DNA of 64,000 nt, taken from Mycolicibacterium arabiense (GTDB taxonomy: Bacteria > Actinomycetota > Actinomycetes > Mycobacteriales > Mycobacteriaceae). Under the pieces are notes generated by a model. It made no database searches and had not been told where the DNA came from. It saw nothing but the letters and a program-made list of their open reading frames with translations. Position numbers and translations under genes: made by a program. Of the stretch, positions 21,881 through 30,008 are shown piece by piece; within the stretch, counting starts at the first letter, position 1; every line of letters begins with the position of its first letter. The stretch is from assembly GCF_010731815.2 (NCBI RefSeq), contig NZ_AP022593.1, positions 3,410,001-3,474,000 on the forward strand, written 5' to 3'.

Positions 21881-22201
21881 CTACTGCTGTGCGACCTCGA
21901 CGTCGGACATCAGGATTCGCACACCGCCGGTCGACAGGCGGCCCAGCGCCTCGAAGAAGGCACCGGCCTCCGGGGTGGTGACGGCCACGCAGGCGGCGTC
22001 GTAGTCCGGGTAGTACAGGTCGATCATCCGGTAGGCAGGCGCCGGTGAGCCGTCCTCCTTGGGCCACACCTTCGACGCCTCGAACCGGACCTGGCCGGGG
22101 ATCTTGCGAGCGGCCTCGAGCTGTTCGGCCTCGTAGGCCGACTCGAAGGCCGACGGGTCGGTGGGGTTGTCGTAGATGACCGTGATCTTCGTTTCGGACA
22201 A
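21881..22201 (-). CDS. EthD-family small protein
   Basis: A protein of about 106 residues with the EthD pattern: an opening strand KITVIYDNPTDPSAFESAYE, a central ARKIPGQVRFEASKV, and YRMIDLYYPD before a helix that ends in the beta-alpha-beta dimer fold. EthD proteins are small ferredoxin-like dimers often found beside oxidative degradation genes; no reaction is assured. I choose TTG 22199-22201 because AGAGGAG lies 5 nt upstream. An upstream ATG at 22234 would add 11 residues that look unrelated. It is convergent with ptpB and only 2 bp apart from it. Confidence 0.75.
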   Translation of the reverse strand: MSETKITVIYDNPTDPSAFESAYEAEQLEAARKIPGQVRFEASKVWPKEDGSPAPAYRMIDLYYPDYDAACVAVTTPEAGAFFEALGRLSTGGVRILMSDVEVAQQ

Positions 22202-22330
22202 CGTGACTCCTCTGGTGTGCGTTCGTGGCCGCACTCATCATGGCCGCGGAAGGTGTACGGCGCGCGTCGTATCGGTCATCTGCCCGCCGTCGTCACACCA
22301 GCACCACCGTCACCGCAGGCCCCTGGCCGG

Positions 22331-22374
22331 GCTGCGGCAGTCGACTTGCGAATGTCCCACCTGGTCAGCGAATC
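22331..22374 (+). repeat. left arm of a 44-bp inverted repeat
   Basis: This 44-bp stretch matches the reverse complement of 22757-22800 at 35 of 44 positions with no gaps. The inner part is almost perfect: GGTCAGCGAATC is exact and the preceding TGTCCCA differs from it by one base. Together the two arms bracket the small gene 22411-22758. The left arm also contains CCACCT, which could pair with AGGTGG just downstream. Confidence 0.8.
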
Positions 22375-22410
22375 GCAGGTGGTGTCGGTGCCGCCTGTCA
22401 TCGTCGCGGG

Positions 22411-22758
22411 ATGGACGACTCGCGACGGCTGCACGGGCTCGAACTGCGGTACGCACTGAGCGTCTACCTGGCTCAGCACGGACCGTGTTTGATCACCGAG
22501 TTGATCGGCGGCCTCACCCATCAGGGTTTCGACCTCGGTGCCCATGCCCCGAAGGCGGTGTCCGACGCGCTGCGGTGGGAGATCGGACGGGGCCGGGTCG
22601 TGCGCGTGCGCCGCGGGACCTACGACGCGACGGTGTGGCCGCGGTCGACCGCGCACCGCATCTTCAAGCGGGTTCTCGCGCTGCGGAGCCGCGCCCGGGA
22701 GCTGCGACCGGTCGACTTGGACGCCTACGACGACGCCTTCTGGGAGTCACTCGGCTGA
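22411..22758 (+). CDS. small basic winged-helix-like protein between inverted repeats
   Basis: A 115-residue protein with a short helix-turn-helix look (YLAQHGPCLITELIGGL, then a basic segment RWEIGRGRVVRVRRGTYD). I recognise no family. ATG 22411 begins MDDSRRLHGLELRYAL; the frame is open further upstream but runs through the left repeat arm and reads as low-complexity sequence. The stop codon lies at the beginning of the right repeat arm, so the gene fits exactly between the arms. It could be a DNA-binding protein carried by the repeat unit or an ordinary gene trapped between two repeats. Confidence 0.6.
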   Translation: MDDSRRLHGLELRYALSVYLAQHGPCLITELIGGLTHQGFDLGAHAPKAVSDALRWEIGRGRVVRVRRGTYDATVWPRSTAHRIFKRVLALRSRARELRPVDLDAYDDAFWESLG

Positions 22759-22800
22759 TTCGCTGACCAGATGGGACAACGCGAAGTCGGTTGCCGCACC
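22757..22800 (-). repeat. right arm of a 44-bp inverted repeat
   Basis: Reverse-complement partner of 22331-22374 (35 of 44 identical). It overlaps the stop codon of the small gene. In both arms the conserved core, read in one frame, encodes LSHLVSES or MSHLVSES, which shows how similar the arms are but is not evidence for a protein. No flanking target-site duplication was seen. Confidence 0.8.
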
Positions 22801-22838
22801 TCTTCCAGTGACTGCTGATGCGTCTGTGACTCGGTCGC

Positions 22839-23321
22839 TCAGCTGACGAAGACGCCGATCACCCACACCACCGTGGCCAACAATCCGCCCGCCAGTTCGA
22901 CCCCGACCGACAGCGCTACGCCCTTGAGCGCGTGCACGGTCGACGCCCATGCCCGCTTCTGATCGCGCCGCTTCCCCAGCTCAGCAAGATAGATGCCGAG
23001 CACGAAGCCCACCACTAGTCCGACAACCGGAATCACGAAGAACCCGACGAATCCGAGCGCCGCGCCTGCGAACAGGCTGCCGGTACTCACCTGGGCGTTC
23101 TTCATGCGCTTAGCGGGCCATAGGTACTTGATCAGCAGGGTGCCCGCGAGGATTGCCGTGACGACGCCGAGGGTCACCCACCCGGCCACCGTTTGCTCGA
23201 CGAACGCCCACACCGCAATGGCAGCGAAGACCAGCAGCGTGCCCGGCAGCAGCGGGATCAGAATCCCCGCCAGACCGACGGCGATCGCCACCCCGACGAG
23301 GAAGATCCCGACCGTGTCCAT
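22839..23321 (-). CDS. DUF456 membrane protein
   Basis: A 160-residue integral membrane protein with Gly-rich helices: VGIFLVGVAIAVGLAGILIP, then TLLVFAAIAVWAFV, GWVTLGVVTAILAGTLLI, a Gly-rich pair around GFVGFFVIPVVGLVVGFVLG and a final helix. The pattern LIPLLPGTLLVF, the KRMKNAQVSTGSL loop and the IPVVGLVVGF helix are those of the DUF456 family, which has no established function. It lies 9 bp downstream of the HAD gene on the same strand, so it is probably the last gene of that operon. Confidence 0.85.
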   Translation of the reverse strand: MDTVGIFLVGVAIAVGLAGILIPLLPGTLLVFAAIAVWAFVEQTVAGWVTLGVVTAILAGTLLIKYLWPAKRMKNAQVSTGSLFAGAALGFVGFFVIPVVGLVVGFVLGIYLAELGKRRDQKRAWASTVHALKGVALSVGVELAGGLLATVVWVIGVFVS

Positions 23322-23330
23322 GAACCGAGC

Positions 23331-24044
23331 CTATGGGGTGGTGGCCCCGAGTTGGCGGGCGAGATCGAGGAAGTCCTCGGCCAGGTAGTCGAACTCGCCG
23401 TCCTCCACCCGCGGCGCCTCGTGCCCGGGCCCACGCTCGAGTGGCCGAGCGACGTACGCCGTCGTCAATCCGGCATCGCGGGCGGCCCGCAGATCGCTGG
23501 GGTGCGCGGCCACGAGTGCCAGCTCCGCGGGGGCGACGTCGAGCAGCTCGGCGCAACCGAGGTAGGCCTCGCGGTCCGGCTTGTAATGACGGAACAGCTC
23601 GGCGGAGATGACGCAGTCCCAGGGCAGACCCGCACGCTTGGCCATGTTCGTCAGCAGTGACACGTTGCCGTTGGACAGCGTCGTGATCGTGAAGGACCTC
23701 TTGAGCTGGGTCAGCCCCTCGACGGTGTCGGGCCACGGGTCGAGCCTGTGCCAGGCCCGGTTCAACTCGGCGACGTCGCCATCGGGGATGCCGTCGATGC
23801 CGGCACGCTCCAGCAGTTCGTCGAGGATCAGGCGGTGTAGGGCGTCGATCTTCATCCACGGCAGTTCGCCGGTGCGCACGCGGTCCATCGCAGGCGGGTA
23901 TCCCGCGCGCCAGTCGTCGGCGAACTGAGCCCAGTCGCGGTCCACGCCGTGCGCCTCGCCGAACGCGGTCAGTTCGCGGATCACGCTGCCGCGCCAGTCG
24001 ACGACCGTGCCGAAGACGTCGAACGCCAACGCGCGCAACGTCAC
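23331..24044 (-). CDS. type II haloacid dehalogenase-like hydrolase
   Basis: A 237-residue HAD enzyme of the L-2-haloacid dehalogenase type, which hydrolyses carbon-halogen (or related) bonds through an aspartyl ester. Motif I is AFDVFGTVVDWRGS with nucleophile Asp9. Motif II is the Ser in TITTLSNGN. Motif III is the Lys in YKPDREAYL, and the end motif is VAAHPSDLRAARDAG. The VDWRGS segment and length fit type II dehalogenases rather than phosphatases. It starts with GTG at 24042-24044, overlapping the stop of the upstream oxidoreductase (GTGA). Its true substrate is unknown. Confidence 0.88.
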   Translation of the reverse strand: MTLRALAFDVFGTVVDWRGSVIRELTAFGEAHGVDRDWAQFADDWRAGYPPAMDRVRTGELPWMKIDALHRLILDELLERAGIDGIPDGDVAELNRAWHRLDPWPDTVEGLTQLKRSFTITTLSNGNVSLLTNMAKRAGLPWDCVISAELFRHYKPDREAYLGCAELLDVAPAELALVAAHPSDLRAARDAGLTTAYVARPLERGPGHEAPRVEDGEFDYLAEDFLDLARQLGATTP

Positions 24045-25003
24045 GGTTCGAGGACCAGCTTTCCGCGGACCTCACCGGCGGCGAGCGCCTCGAGCGCGAC
24101 CCGTCCGTCGGATAGCGGGAACCGCACCGGCGGCGGCGGACGCAGCCCGGCATCGACCAGGCCCGCGACACCGGCGCCGACCATCGCCTGCGCGCCCGGC
24201 GTGCGGCCGGCGAACTCGCCCCAGCCCACCCCGACCACGCTCACGTTGCGCAGCAGCAGCCGGTTCACCTTCACCGTCGGGATGCCGCCTGCAGCGAAGC
24301 CGATGACGAGCAGCCGCCCCTCGGTGGCCAGCACGCGGATCGCGTCGTCGAAGGCGTCGCCACCCACCGGATCGACGACCACGTCGACGCCGCGGCCATC
24401 GGTGTGGTCGCGCACCGCCTGCGCCCAACCGTCGGTCAGCGGGAGTACGACGTCGGCGCCGAGGGACTCGACGAACTCCGTCGCGCCGGGTCGGTGCACC
24501 ATGGCGATCACCCTGGCGCCCATGGCCTTCGCGACCTGAATGGCTGCCGTGCCGACACCGCCCGCGGAGCCCAGTACGAGCACCGTCTCACCGGCGAGCA
24601 GCGCCGCGCGGCGAGCCAGCGCGAAGTACATCGTGTAGTAGTTGCCCAGCAGGCAGACCGCGGCCGCGTCGTCGAGATCGGGGTTCGTCGGCGTCACGCT
24701 GTCGACCGGAAGCGCCACCCGCTCGGCCCAGCCGCCCAGCAGACTGAAGCCCGAAACCCGTTGCCCCGTCGTGAAACCGGAACCCTCCGGCGCGGACCGC
24801 ACCGTGCCCGCCACCTCGACACCAGGGATGAACGGCGGCTCCATCTTCATCTGGTAGCCGCCCTGCAACATCAGCAGGTCGGGGAAGCAGACGCCGGCCG
24901 CACCGACGTCGACGACCACGGCGGAGTCACCCGCGGGGTCGTCGACCTCGGTGTAGCTCAGTGCGGACGGGCCGGAAAGCGATTGCGCGACAAGCGCCTT
25001 CAC
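24041..25003 (-). CDS. NADPH:quinone oxidoreductase-type MDR enzyme, Rv0149-like
   Basis: A 320-residue medium-chain reductase. The N-terminal GroES-like half has GVCFPDLLMLQGGYQ and FIPGVEVAGTV. The Rossmann half has the nucleotide motif LGSAGGVGTAAIQVAKAMGA. The zinc ligands of true alcohol dehydrogenases are missing, which points to quinone oxidoreductase-type reduction of enones or quinones. It is followed by an SDR and an aldehyde dehydrogenase in the same order and orientation as M. tuberculosis Rv0149-Rv0148-Rv0147. It overlaps the downstream HAD gene. The real substrate is not known. Confidence 0.9.
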   Translation of the reverse strand: MKALVAQSLSGPSALSYTEVDDPAGDSAVVVDVGAAGVCFPDLLMLQGGYQMKMEPPFIPGVEVAGTVRSAPEGSGFTTGQRVSGFSLLGGWAERVALPVDSVTPTNPDLDDAAAVCLLGNYYTMYFALARRAALLAGETVLVLGSAGGVGTAAIQVAKAMGARVIAMVHRPGATEFVESLGADVVLPLTDGWAQAVRDHTDGRGVDVVVDPVGGDAFDDAIRVLATEGRLLVIGFAAGGIPTVKVNRLLLRNVSVVGVGWGEFAGRTPGAQAMVGAGVAGLVDAGLRPPPPVRFPLSDGRVALEALAAGEVRGKLVLEP

Positions 25004-25037
25004 TTGCGCGCTGCCCGGTCGCTCCGCCGGAGCCGCA

Positions 25038-25904
25038 TCAGCCGAGCTTGAAGCTGGCCGACTTCGCCGCCGACAGATCGGTGATCTCGCCCCACTTGGC
25101 TGCGACGTCGTCGATGGACGGCACGCCGTCGGAGAACGTCACGCCCTCGTTCTGGAAGAGCGCGGTGCGCTGCACCTTGCCGCCACCGACGATGAAGATC
25201 GAGTCGGTGTCGGCCAGCTCCTCGGTCATCAGGTACGCCACCACCGGCGCCACGTACTCCGGCGTCAGCTTCTCGAAGACCTCCTTGGGCAGGATGTCCT
25301 CGGTCATGCGGGTCGCCGCGATGGGGGCCACCGCGTTGGTCTTGATGTCGTACTTCGCGCCCTCCTGGGCCAGGGTGTTGATCAGGCCGACGAGCCCCAG
25401 CTTGGCGGCGCCGTAGTTGGCCTGGCCGAAGTTGCCGAACAGACCGCTGGTCGAGGTCGCGACCACGACGCGGCCGAAGCTCTGCTCGCGAAAGTGCGGC
25501 CACGCGGCGCGAATGACGTTGTAGCCGCCGTAGAGATGCACCTTCAGCACGGCGTCCCAGTTCTCGAACGTCATCTTGTGGAAGGTGCCGTCGCGCAGGA
25601 TGCCCGCGTTGCTGACGACGCCGTCGACCTTGCCGAATTCGTCGATGGCGGTCTTGATGATGTTCTCTGCGCCCTCGGGCTCGGCGACGCTGTCGTAGTT
25701 GGCCACCGCGCGGCCGCCCGCGTCCTTGATCTCCGAGACGACCTGATCGGCCATGTTGTGCCCGGCGCCCGATCCGTCTCGCGAGCCGCCGAGGTCGTTG
25801 ACGACGACGCTCGCGCCCTCCCTGGCCAGCGTCAGGGCGTATTCACGACCCAGTCCGCCGCCTGCTCCAGTGACGACGACGACGCGATCCTGCACTCCGG
25901 GCAT
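25038..25904 (-). CDS. short-chain dehydrogenase, Rv0148-like
   Basis: A 288-residue SDR related to the dehydrogenase part of peroxisomal multifunctional enzyme 2. The cofactor motif is VVVTGAGGGLGREYALTLA. The catalytic set is Ser151, Tyr164 and Lys168 in TSTSGLFGNFGQANYGAAK, and the SNAGILRD segment is present. This subfamily oxidises or reduces 3-hydroxyacyl-CoA or hydroxysteroid substrates. A good AGGAG ribosome site precedes the ATG. It sits between the aldehyde dehydrogenase and the quinone oxidoreductase, so the three probably process one class of lipid-derived carbonyl compounds. Confidence 0.9.
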   Translation of the reverse strand: MPGVQDRVVVVTGAGGGLGREYALTLAREGASVVVNDLGGSRDGSGAGHNMADQVVSEIKDAGGRAVANYDSVAEPEGAENIIKTAIDEFGKVDGVVSNAGILRDGTFHKMTFENWDAVLKVHLYGGYNVIRAAWPHFREQSFGRVVVATSTSGLFGNFGQANYGAAKLGLVGLINTLAQEGAKYDIKTNAVAPIAATRMTEDILPKEVFEKLTPEYVAPVVAYLMTEELADTDSIFIVGGGKVQRTALFQNEGVTFSDGVPSIDDVAAKWGEITDLSAAKSASFKLG

Positions 25905-25958
25905 TGCACTCCTCTTTCGAAAGGGTTAGGGCTTAATGGGTCTCGCTGCTGGACGTGC

Positions 25959-27362
25959 CTAGAACAGCCGGCGTGCCAGCTTCCACGCCTTATCTGTATA
26001 CGGCGGGTAGATGATGGCGGATAAGTCGGGTCGGGTCGTCTTCGTCAGAACCGACTTGCGGTGGCTGAACTCCTCGAACCCGAACTTGCCGTGGTAGGCG
26101 CCCATGCCGGACGGGCCGACGCCACCGAACGGCAGCTTCGTGGTGGTGAACTGGAACAGCAGGTGGTTCACCAGCATCCCGCCGGCAGGCACCTCCTTGA
26201 TCACCCGCTCCCGCACGCTCTTGGTCTTCGTGAACAGGTAGGCGGCCAGCGGCTTCGGCCGGGAGTTCACGAAGTCGATTGCCTCGTCGAGGTTTGCGAC
26301 GGTGACGATCGGCAGGATGGGCCCGAAGATCTCGTCGCGCATCAGCGGCTCGTCGAGATCCGGGTCCACGACCACGGTCGGCTGGATCTTGATCTCGCTC
26401 GCGTCGGACCCGCCGCCGACCGCGACCGTGCCCTTGGTCGCCGCCAGCGACGACACCAGCCGGTCGAAGTGCCGCTCGTTGACGATGCGCTTGCCCGAGG
26501 TGTCGCCCGCCTCGAACGCCTCGACCGCTCCGCGGATCTTGTCGACGAGTTCGTCGCGGATCGACGCGTCGGCGATGACGTAGTCCGGGGCGATGCAAAT
26601 CTGGCCGGAGTTCAGCAACTTGGAGAATGCGATGCGCTTGGCTGCGACGTCGATGTCCGCGTCGGCGGCGACGATCACCGGGCTTTTGCCACCGAGTTCG
26701 AGGGTGACCGGCGTCAGGTGCGACGCCGCGGCCTCGTAGACCTTGCGGCCGATCTCGGTGCCGCCGGTGAAGCACAGCCGATCGAAGCCCTGGGCGATGA
26801 GTTCCTGGCTGACCGCTCCGTCGCCTTCGACGACCGCGACGGCGTCGGTGTCCAGGTAGCGGGGCACCAGCCGGGCCATCAGCGCCGACGATGCAGGCGC
26901 GACCTCGGACGGCTTGAGCACCACGGCGTTGCCTGCGGCCAGCGCGCCGACAGCGGGCCCGAGCGTCAGCGCGAACGGGAAGTTCCAGGCACCGATGACG
27001 AGCACGACACCGTAGGGCTCGTACTCGACCCACCCGCGGCCGGGCAGCTGGGAGAACTCGAGCAGGCGCTGCTTGCGCTTGGCCCACTTGCCGACGTTCT
27101 TGGCGGCGTCGCGCGCCTCGCCCGCGGTGCTCGCGATGTCGGCGAGCCACGCTTCGAACGGCTTGCGGCCCAGGTCCTGATTGAGCGCGTCGGCGATCTG
27201 GGCTTCGTTCTCGACGATCATCCGCTCGAGCGCCTTGAGCTGCTGCCTGCGCCATTCGATGCTGCGGGTGCGTCCCGTGGCAAAGGTCTTGCGCAGCCGC
27301 TTGACGGTGCTGGGGATGTCTTCGGTCGTCGAACTGGGCGGTGCAACGGATTCGGTGGTCAT
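25959..27362 (-). CDS. aldehyde dehydrogenase, Rv0147-like
   Basis: A 467-residue NAD(P)-dependent aldehyde dehydrogenase of the class 3 (fatty aldehyde) kind. Oxyanion Asn127 is in GAWNFPFALTLGP, the general base Glu222 in LELGGKSPVIVA, and catalytic Cys256 in NSGQICIAPDYV. The tail PFGGVGPSGMGAYHGKFGFE is typical of class 3, and the C-terminus YPPYTDKAWKLARRL resembles fatty aldehyde dehydrogenases that attach to membranes. GGAAGGA precedes the ATG. A perfect CCAACCA/TGGTTGG palindrome lies about 60 bp upstream and probably controls this gene and the two downstream. Confidence 0.92.
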   Translation of the reverse strand: MTTESVAPPSSTTEDIPSTVKRLRKTFATGRTRSIEWRRQQLKALERMIVENEAQIADALNQDLGRKPFEAWLADIASTAGEARDAAKNVGKWAKRKQRLLEFSQLPGRGWVEYEPYGVVLVIGAWNFPFALTLGPAVGALAAGNAVVLKPSEVAPASSALMARLVPRYLDTDAVAVVEGDGAVSQELIAQGFDRLCFTGGTEIGRKVYEAAASHLTPVTLELGGKSPVIVAADADIDVAAKRIAFSKLLNSGQICIAPDYVIADASIRDELVDKIRGAVEAFEAGDTSGKRIVNERHFDRLVSSLAATKGTVAVGGGSDASEIKIQPTVVVDPDLDEPLMRDEIFGPILPIVTVANLDEAIDFVNSRPKPLAAYLFTKTKSVRERVIKEVPAGGMLVNHLLFQFTTTKLPFGGVGPSGMGAYHGKFGFEEFSHRKSVLTKTTRPDLSAIIYPPYTDKAWKLARRLF

Positions 27363-27422
27363 GCCCGTCCTTCCTGCCGGTCGAGCAACATCGGCCTGCT
27401 CCTCGTGTGGGGCCGATCGTAG

Positions 27423-27438
27423 CCAACCACCTGGTTGG
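27423..27438. promoter_or_regulatory. 16-bp palindrome, candidate TetR-type operator
   Basis: CCAACCA, 2-bp spacer, TGGTTGG: a perfect inverted repeat in the gap between the methyltransferase stop and the aldehyde dehydrogenase start. Its size and spacing suit a TetR-family dimer. The TetR gene at 28560-29201 belongs to the same conserved block and is the obvious candidate to bind here. Confidence 0.55.
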
Positions 27439-27465
27439 TGAACAGGGCGTCGCCAGGGAAGGCGG

Positions 27466-28495
<1,030 letters not shown>

Positions 28496-28559
28496 TAGAG
28501 GCCGACGTTGCCCCTCGTGGCGTAGCGCGGATGCGACGGTGGAACGGGAGTCGGCAGAG

Positions 28560-29201
28560 CTAAGAGCTGAGCGTCCAGAGCTTGTTCGCCAGAAGGAGCT
28601 CCAGCTTCTCGACGATGACGCCGAGTTCGTCGTGTCCACCCACGTAGCCCGCGTAGAAGCCCATTCCCCACATGACCGCCACCAGCAGCTCGACCAGGGT
28701 CGCCACGTCGGTTTCGGTCGTCAACTCGCCACGCTCGATGGCATCGGTGACCGCCCAGGAGACGAAGGCGCGCGACGTCTTCAGCGAATTGTGTTCGTCG
28801 CGACTCAGTTCGGGGTGCCGCTGGGACTCCAGCACCGACGTGACCAGGAACGCAGCAGCCGAACGGTCGCGGGTGTCGGCCTGCATCGCAGCTGAGAAGA
28901 AGGCCGACAGTCGCTTCAGTAGCGACGTCTCCTCCTCGGCCTTGGCCATGCCGGCGGCAACCACCATTTCGTTGGTCTTCTCGACCACTTCGCTGTAGAG
29001 GACGCGCTTGCTGGCGAAGTAGTGATTGATGGCCGGGCGCGTCAGATCGGCGCGGATAGCAATCGCCTGAAATGTCGCGGCGTCGTAGCCAAGTTCACTG
29101 AAGACCTCGCGAGCAGCGCGGACGATCCGCTCGCGCGTCTCTGCCGCCTTCGCTGCTGGCGGACGTCCTGGACCTCGGGTGGCGGTATGCGGCACGGTCA
29201 A
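28560..29201 (-). CDS. TetR-family regulator, Rv0144-like
   Basis: A 213-residue TetR repressor. The DNA-binding part is ERIVRAAREVFSELGYDAAT, then the recognition helix RPAINHYFASKRVLYSEVV. The C-terminal ligand domain is helical with hydrophobic patches. It is followed by the methyltransferase, aldehyde dehydrogenase, SDR and reductase in the order of Rv0144-Rv0149, so it likely controls that set. The start is uncertain: TTG at 29199-29201 gives MTVPHTATRG and GTG at 29195 is possible; neither has a clear ribosome site, so the message may be leaderless. Confidence 0.88.
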   Translation of the reverse strand: MTVPHTATRGPGRPPAAKAAETRERIVRAAREVFSELGYDAATFQAIAIRADLTRPAINHYFASKRVLYSEVVEKTNEMVVAAGMAKAEEETSLLKRLSAFFSAAMQADTRDRSAAAFLVTSVLESQRHPELSRDEHNSLKTSRAFVSWAVTDAIERGELTTETDVATLVELLVAVMWGMGFYAGYVGGHDELGVIVEKLELLLANKLWTLSS

Positions 29202-29256
29202 ATTGTGCCATACGTCAGATAGCCCTTAGTTGCGAAATGGTTGCGGAAGCCTAAGA

Positions 29257-29267
29257 GAAACGGTTTC
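29257..29267. promoter_or_regulatory. 11-bp palindrome between divergent TetR genes
   Basis: GAAAC, G, GTTTC is a perfect short palindrome in the roughly 190-bp gap between two divergently transcribed TetR genes. It is in the right place for autoregulation of either gene, but 11 bp is short and could be chance. Confidence 0.3.
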
Positions 29268-29392
29268 AGCAAATGGGCGCCGCTGGTTGATCATGGAGTT
29301 CGCCCGGAGGGTGACGGATTCCTGACCCTTTCGGCGTTACACCAACGTCAACCTGGAGTTCAGTCGTCCGCTCCGCGAACTATGGTGCTCCC

Positions 29393-29959
29393 ATGGGGGG
29401 AACCATTTCCAAGGAGTCGTACATCGAGACCGGGCTGGAGGTGCTGTCCGACCTGGGGTACGGCGGGCTGAAGCTCGCCGAGGTCTGCAACCGACTCGGT
29501 GTCACGACGGGCTCGTTCTATCACTACTTCAGCAGCTGGTCGGCCTTCGGACAGGAGTTGGTCGCTTACTGGGTTCACGCCCGCACCGTGCGCGTCGCGG
29601 ACAACCTGCGCGCCGAACCGGATCCGCGGCGGCGAGTCGACGTCCTCATACAAGAGGCGCTGATGCTGCCCTTCGAGGCCGAGGCTGCGATCCGGGTCTG
29701 GAGTTCGATCGACCAGACCGTGCACGAAGTCCAGGCCGAGGTCGACCGTCAGCGCTTCGAGATGCTGCTGGACGCGGGCGTCGAGATCCTCGGGGATCGA
29801 CACCAGGCGGAGCGCTTCGCCACGACTGCGCTGTACCTGCTGGTCGGATGTGAACAGTCGACCCTGCCCCGTGACCCAGAACACCTGACGTGGATCGCCG
29901 ATCGACTGCTCTTCGCGCTCGACAACGGCGTGTTCGCCAACGTGCCAGGCGGACGCTGA
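29393..29959 (+). CDS. TetR-family regulator
   Basis: A 188-residue TetR protein. The helix-turn-helix is IETGLEVLSDLGYGGLKLAE followed by LGVTTGSFYHYFSS, the usual recognition-helix pattern. The ligand domain has RVWSSIDQTVHEVQAEVDRQ. It lies 49 bp upstream of the FUSC-type membrane gene on the same strand, so that gene may be its target, the common repressor-exporter arrangement. It is not closely similar to the divergent TetR next door. Confidence 0.88.
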   Translation: MGGTISKESYIETGLEVLSDLGYGGLKLAEVCNRLGVTTGSFYHYFSSWSAFGQELVAYWVHARTVRVADNLRAEPDPRRRVDVLIQEALMLPFEAEAAIRVWSSIDQTVHEVQAEVDRQRFEMLLDAGVEILGDRHQAERFATTALYLLVGCEQSTLPRDPEHLTWIADRLLFALDNGVFANVPGGR

Positions 29960-30008
29960 CCCCTCGACCCGCGAACGCGGCAGCAGCCAGCGGTCTACCA
30001 TCCGGTTC

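Noticed and set aside
24041..25003. Zinc alcohol dehydrogenase
   Set aside because: The cysteine and histidine zinc ligands are missing; it is a quinone oxidoreductase-type enzyme.
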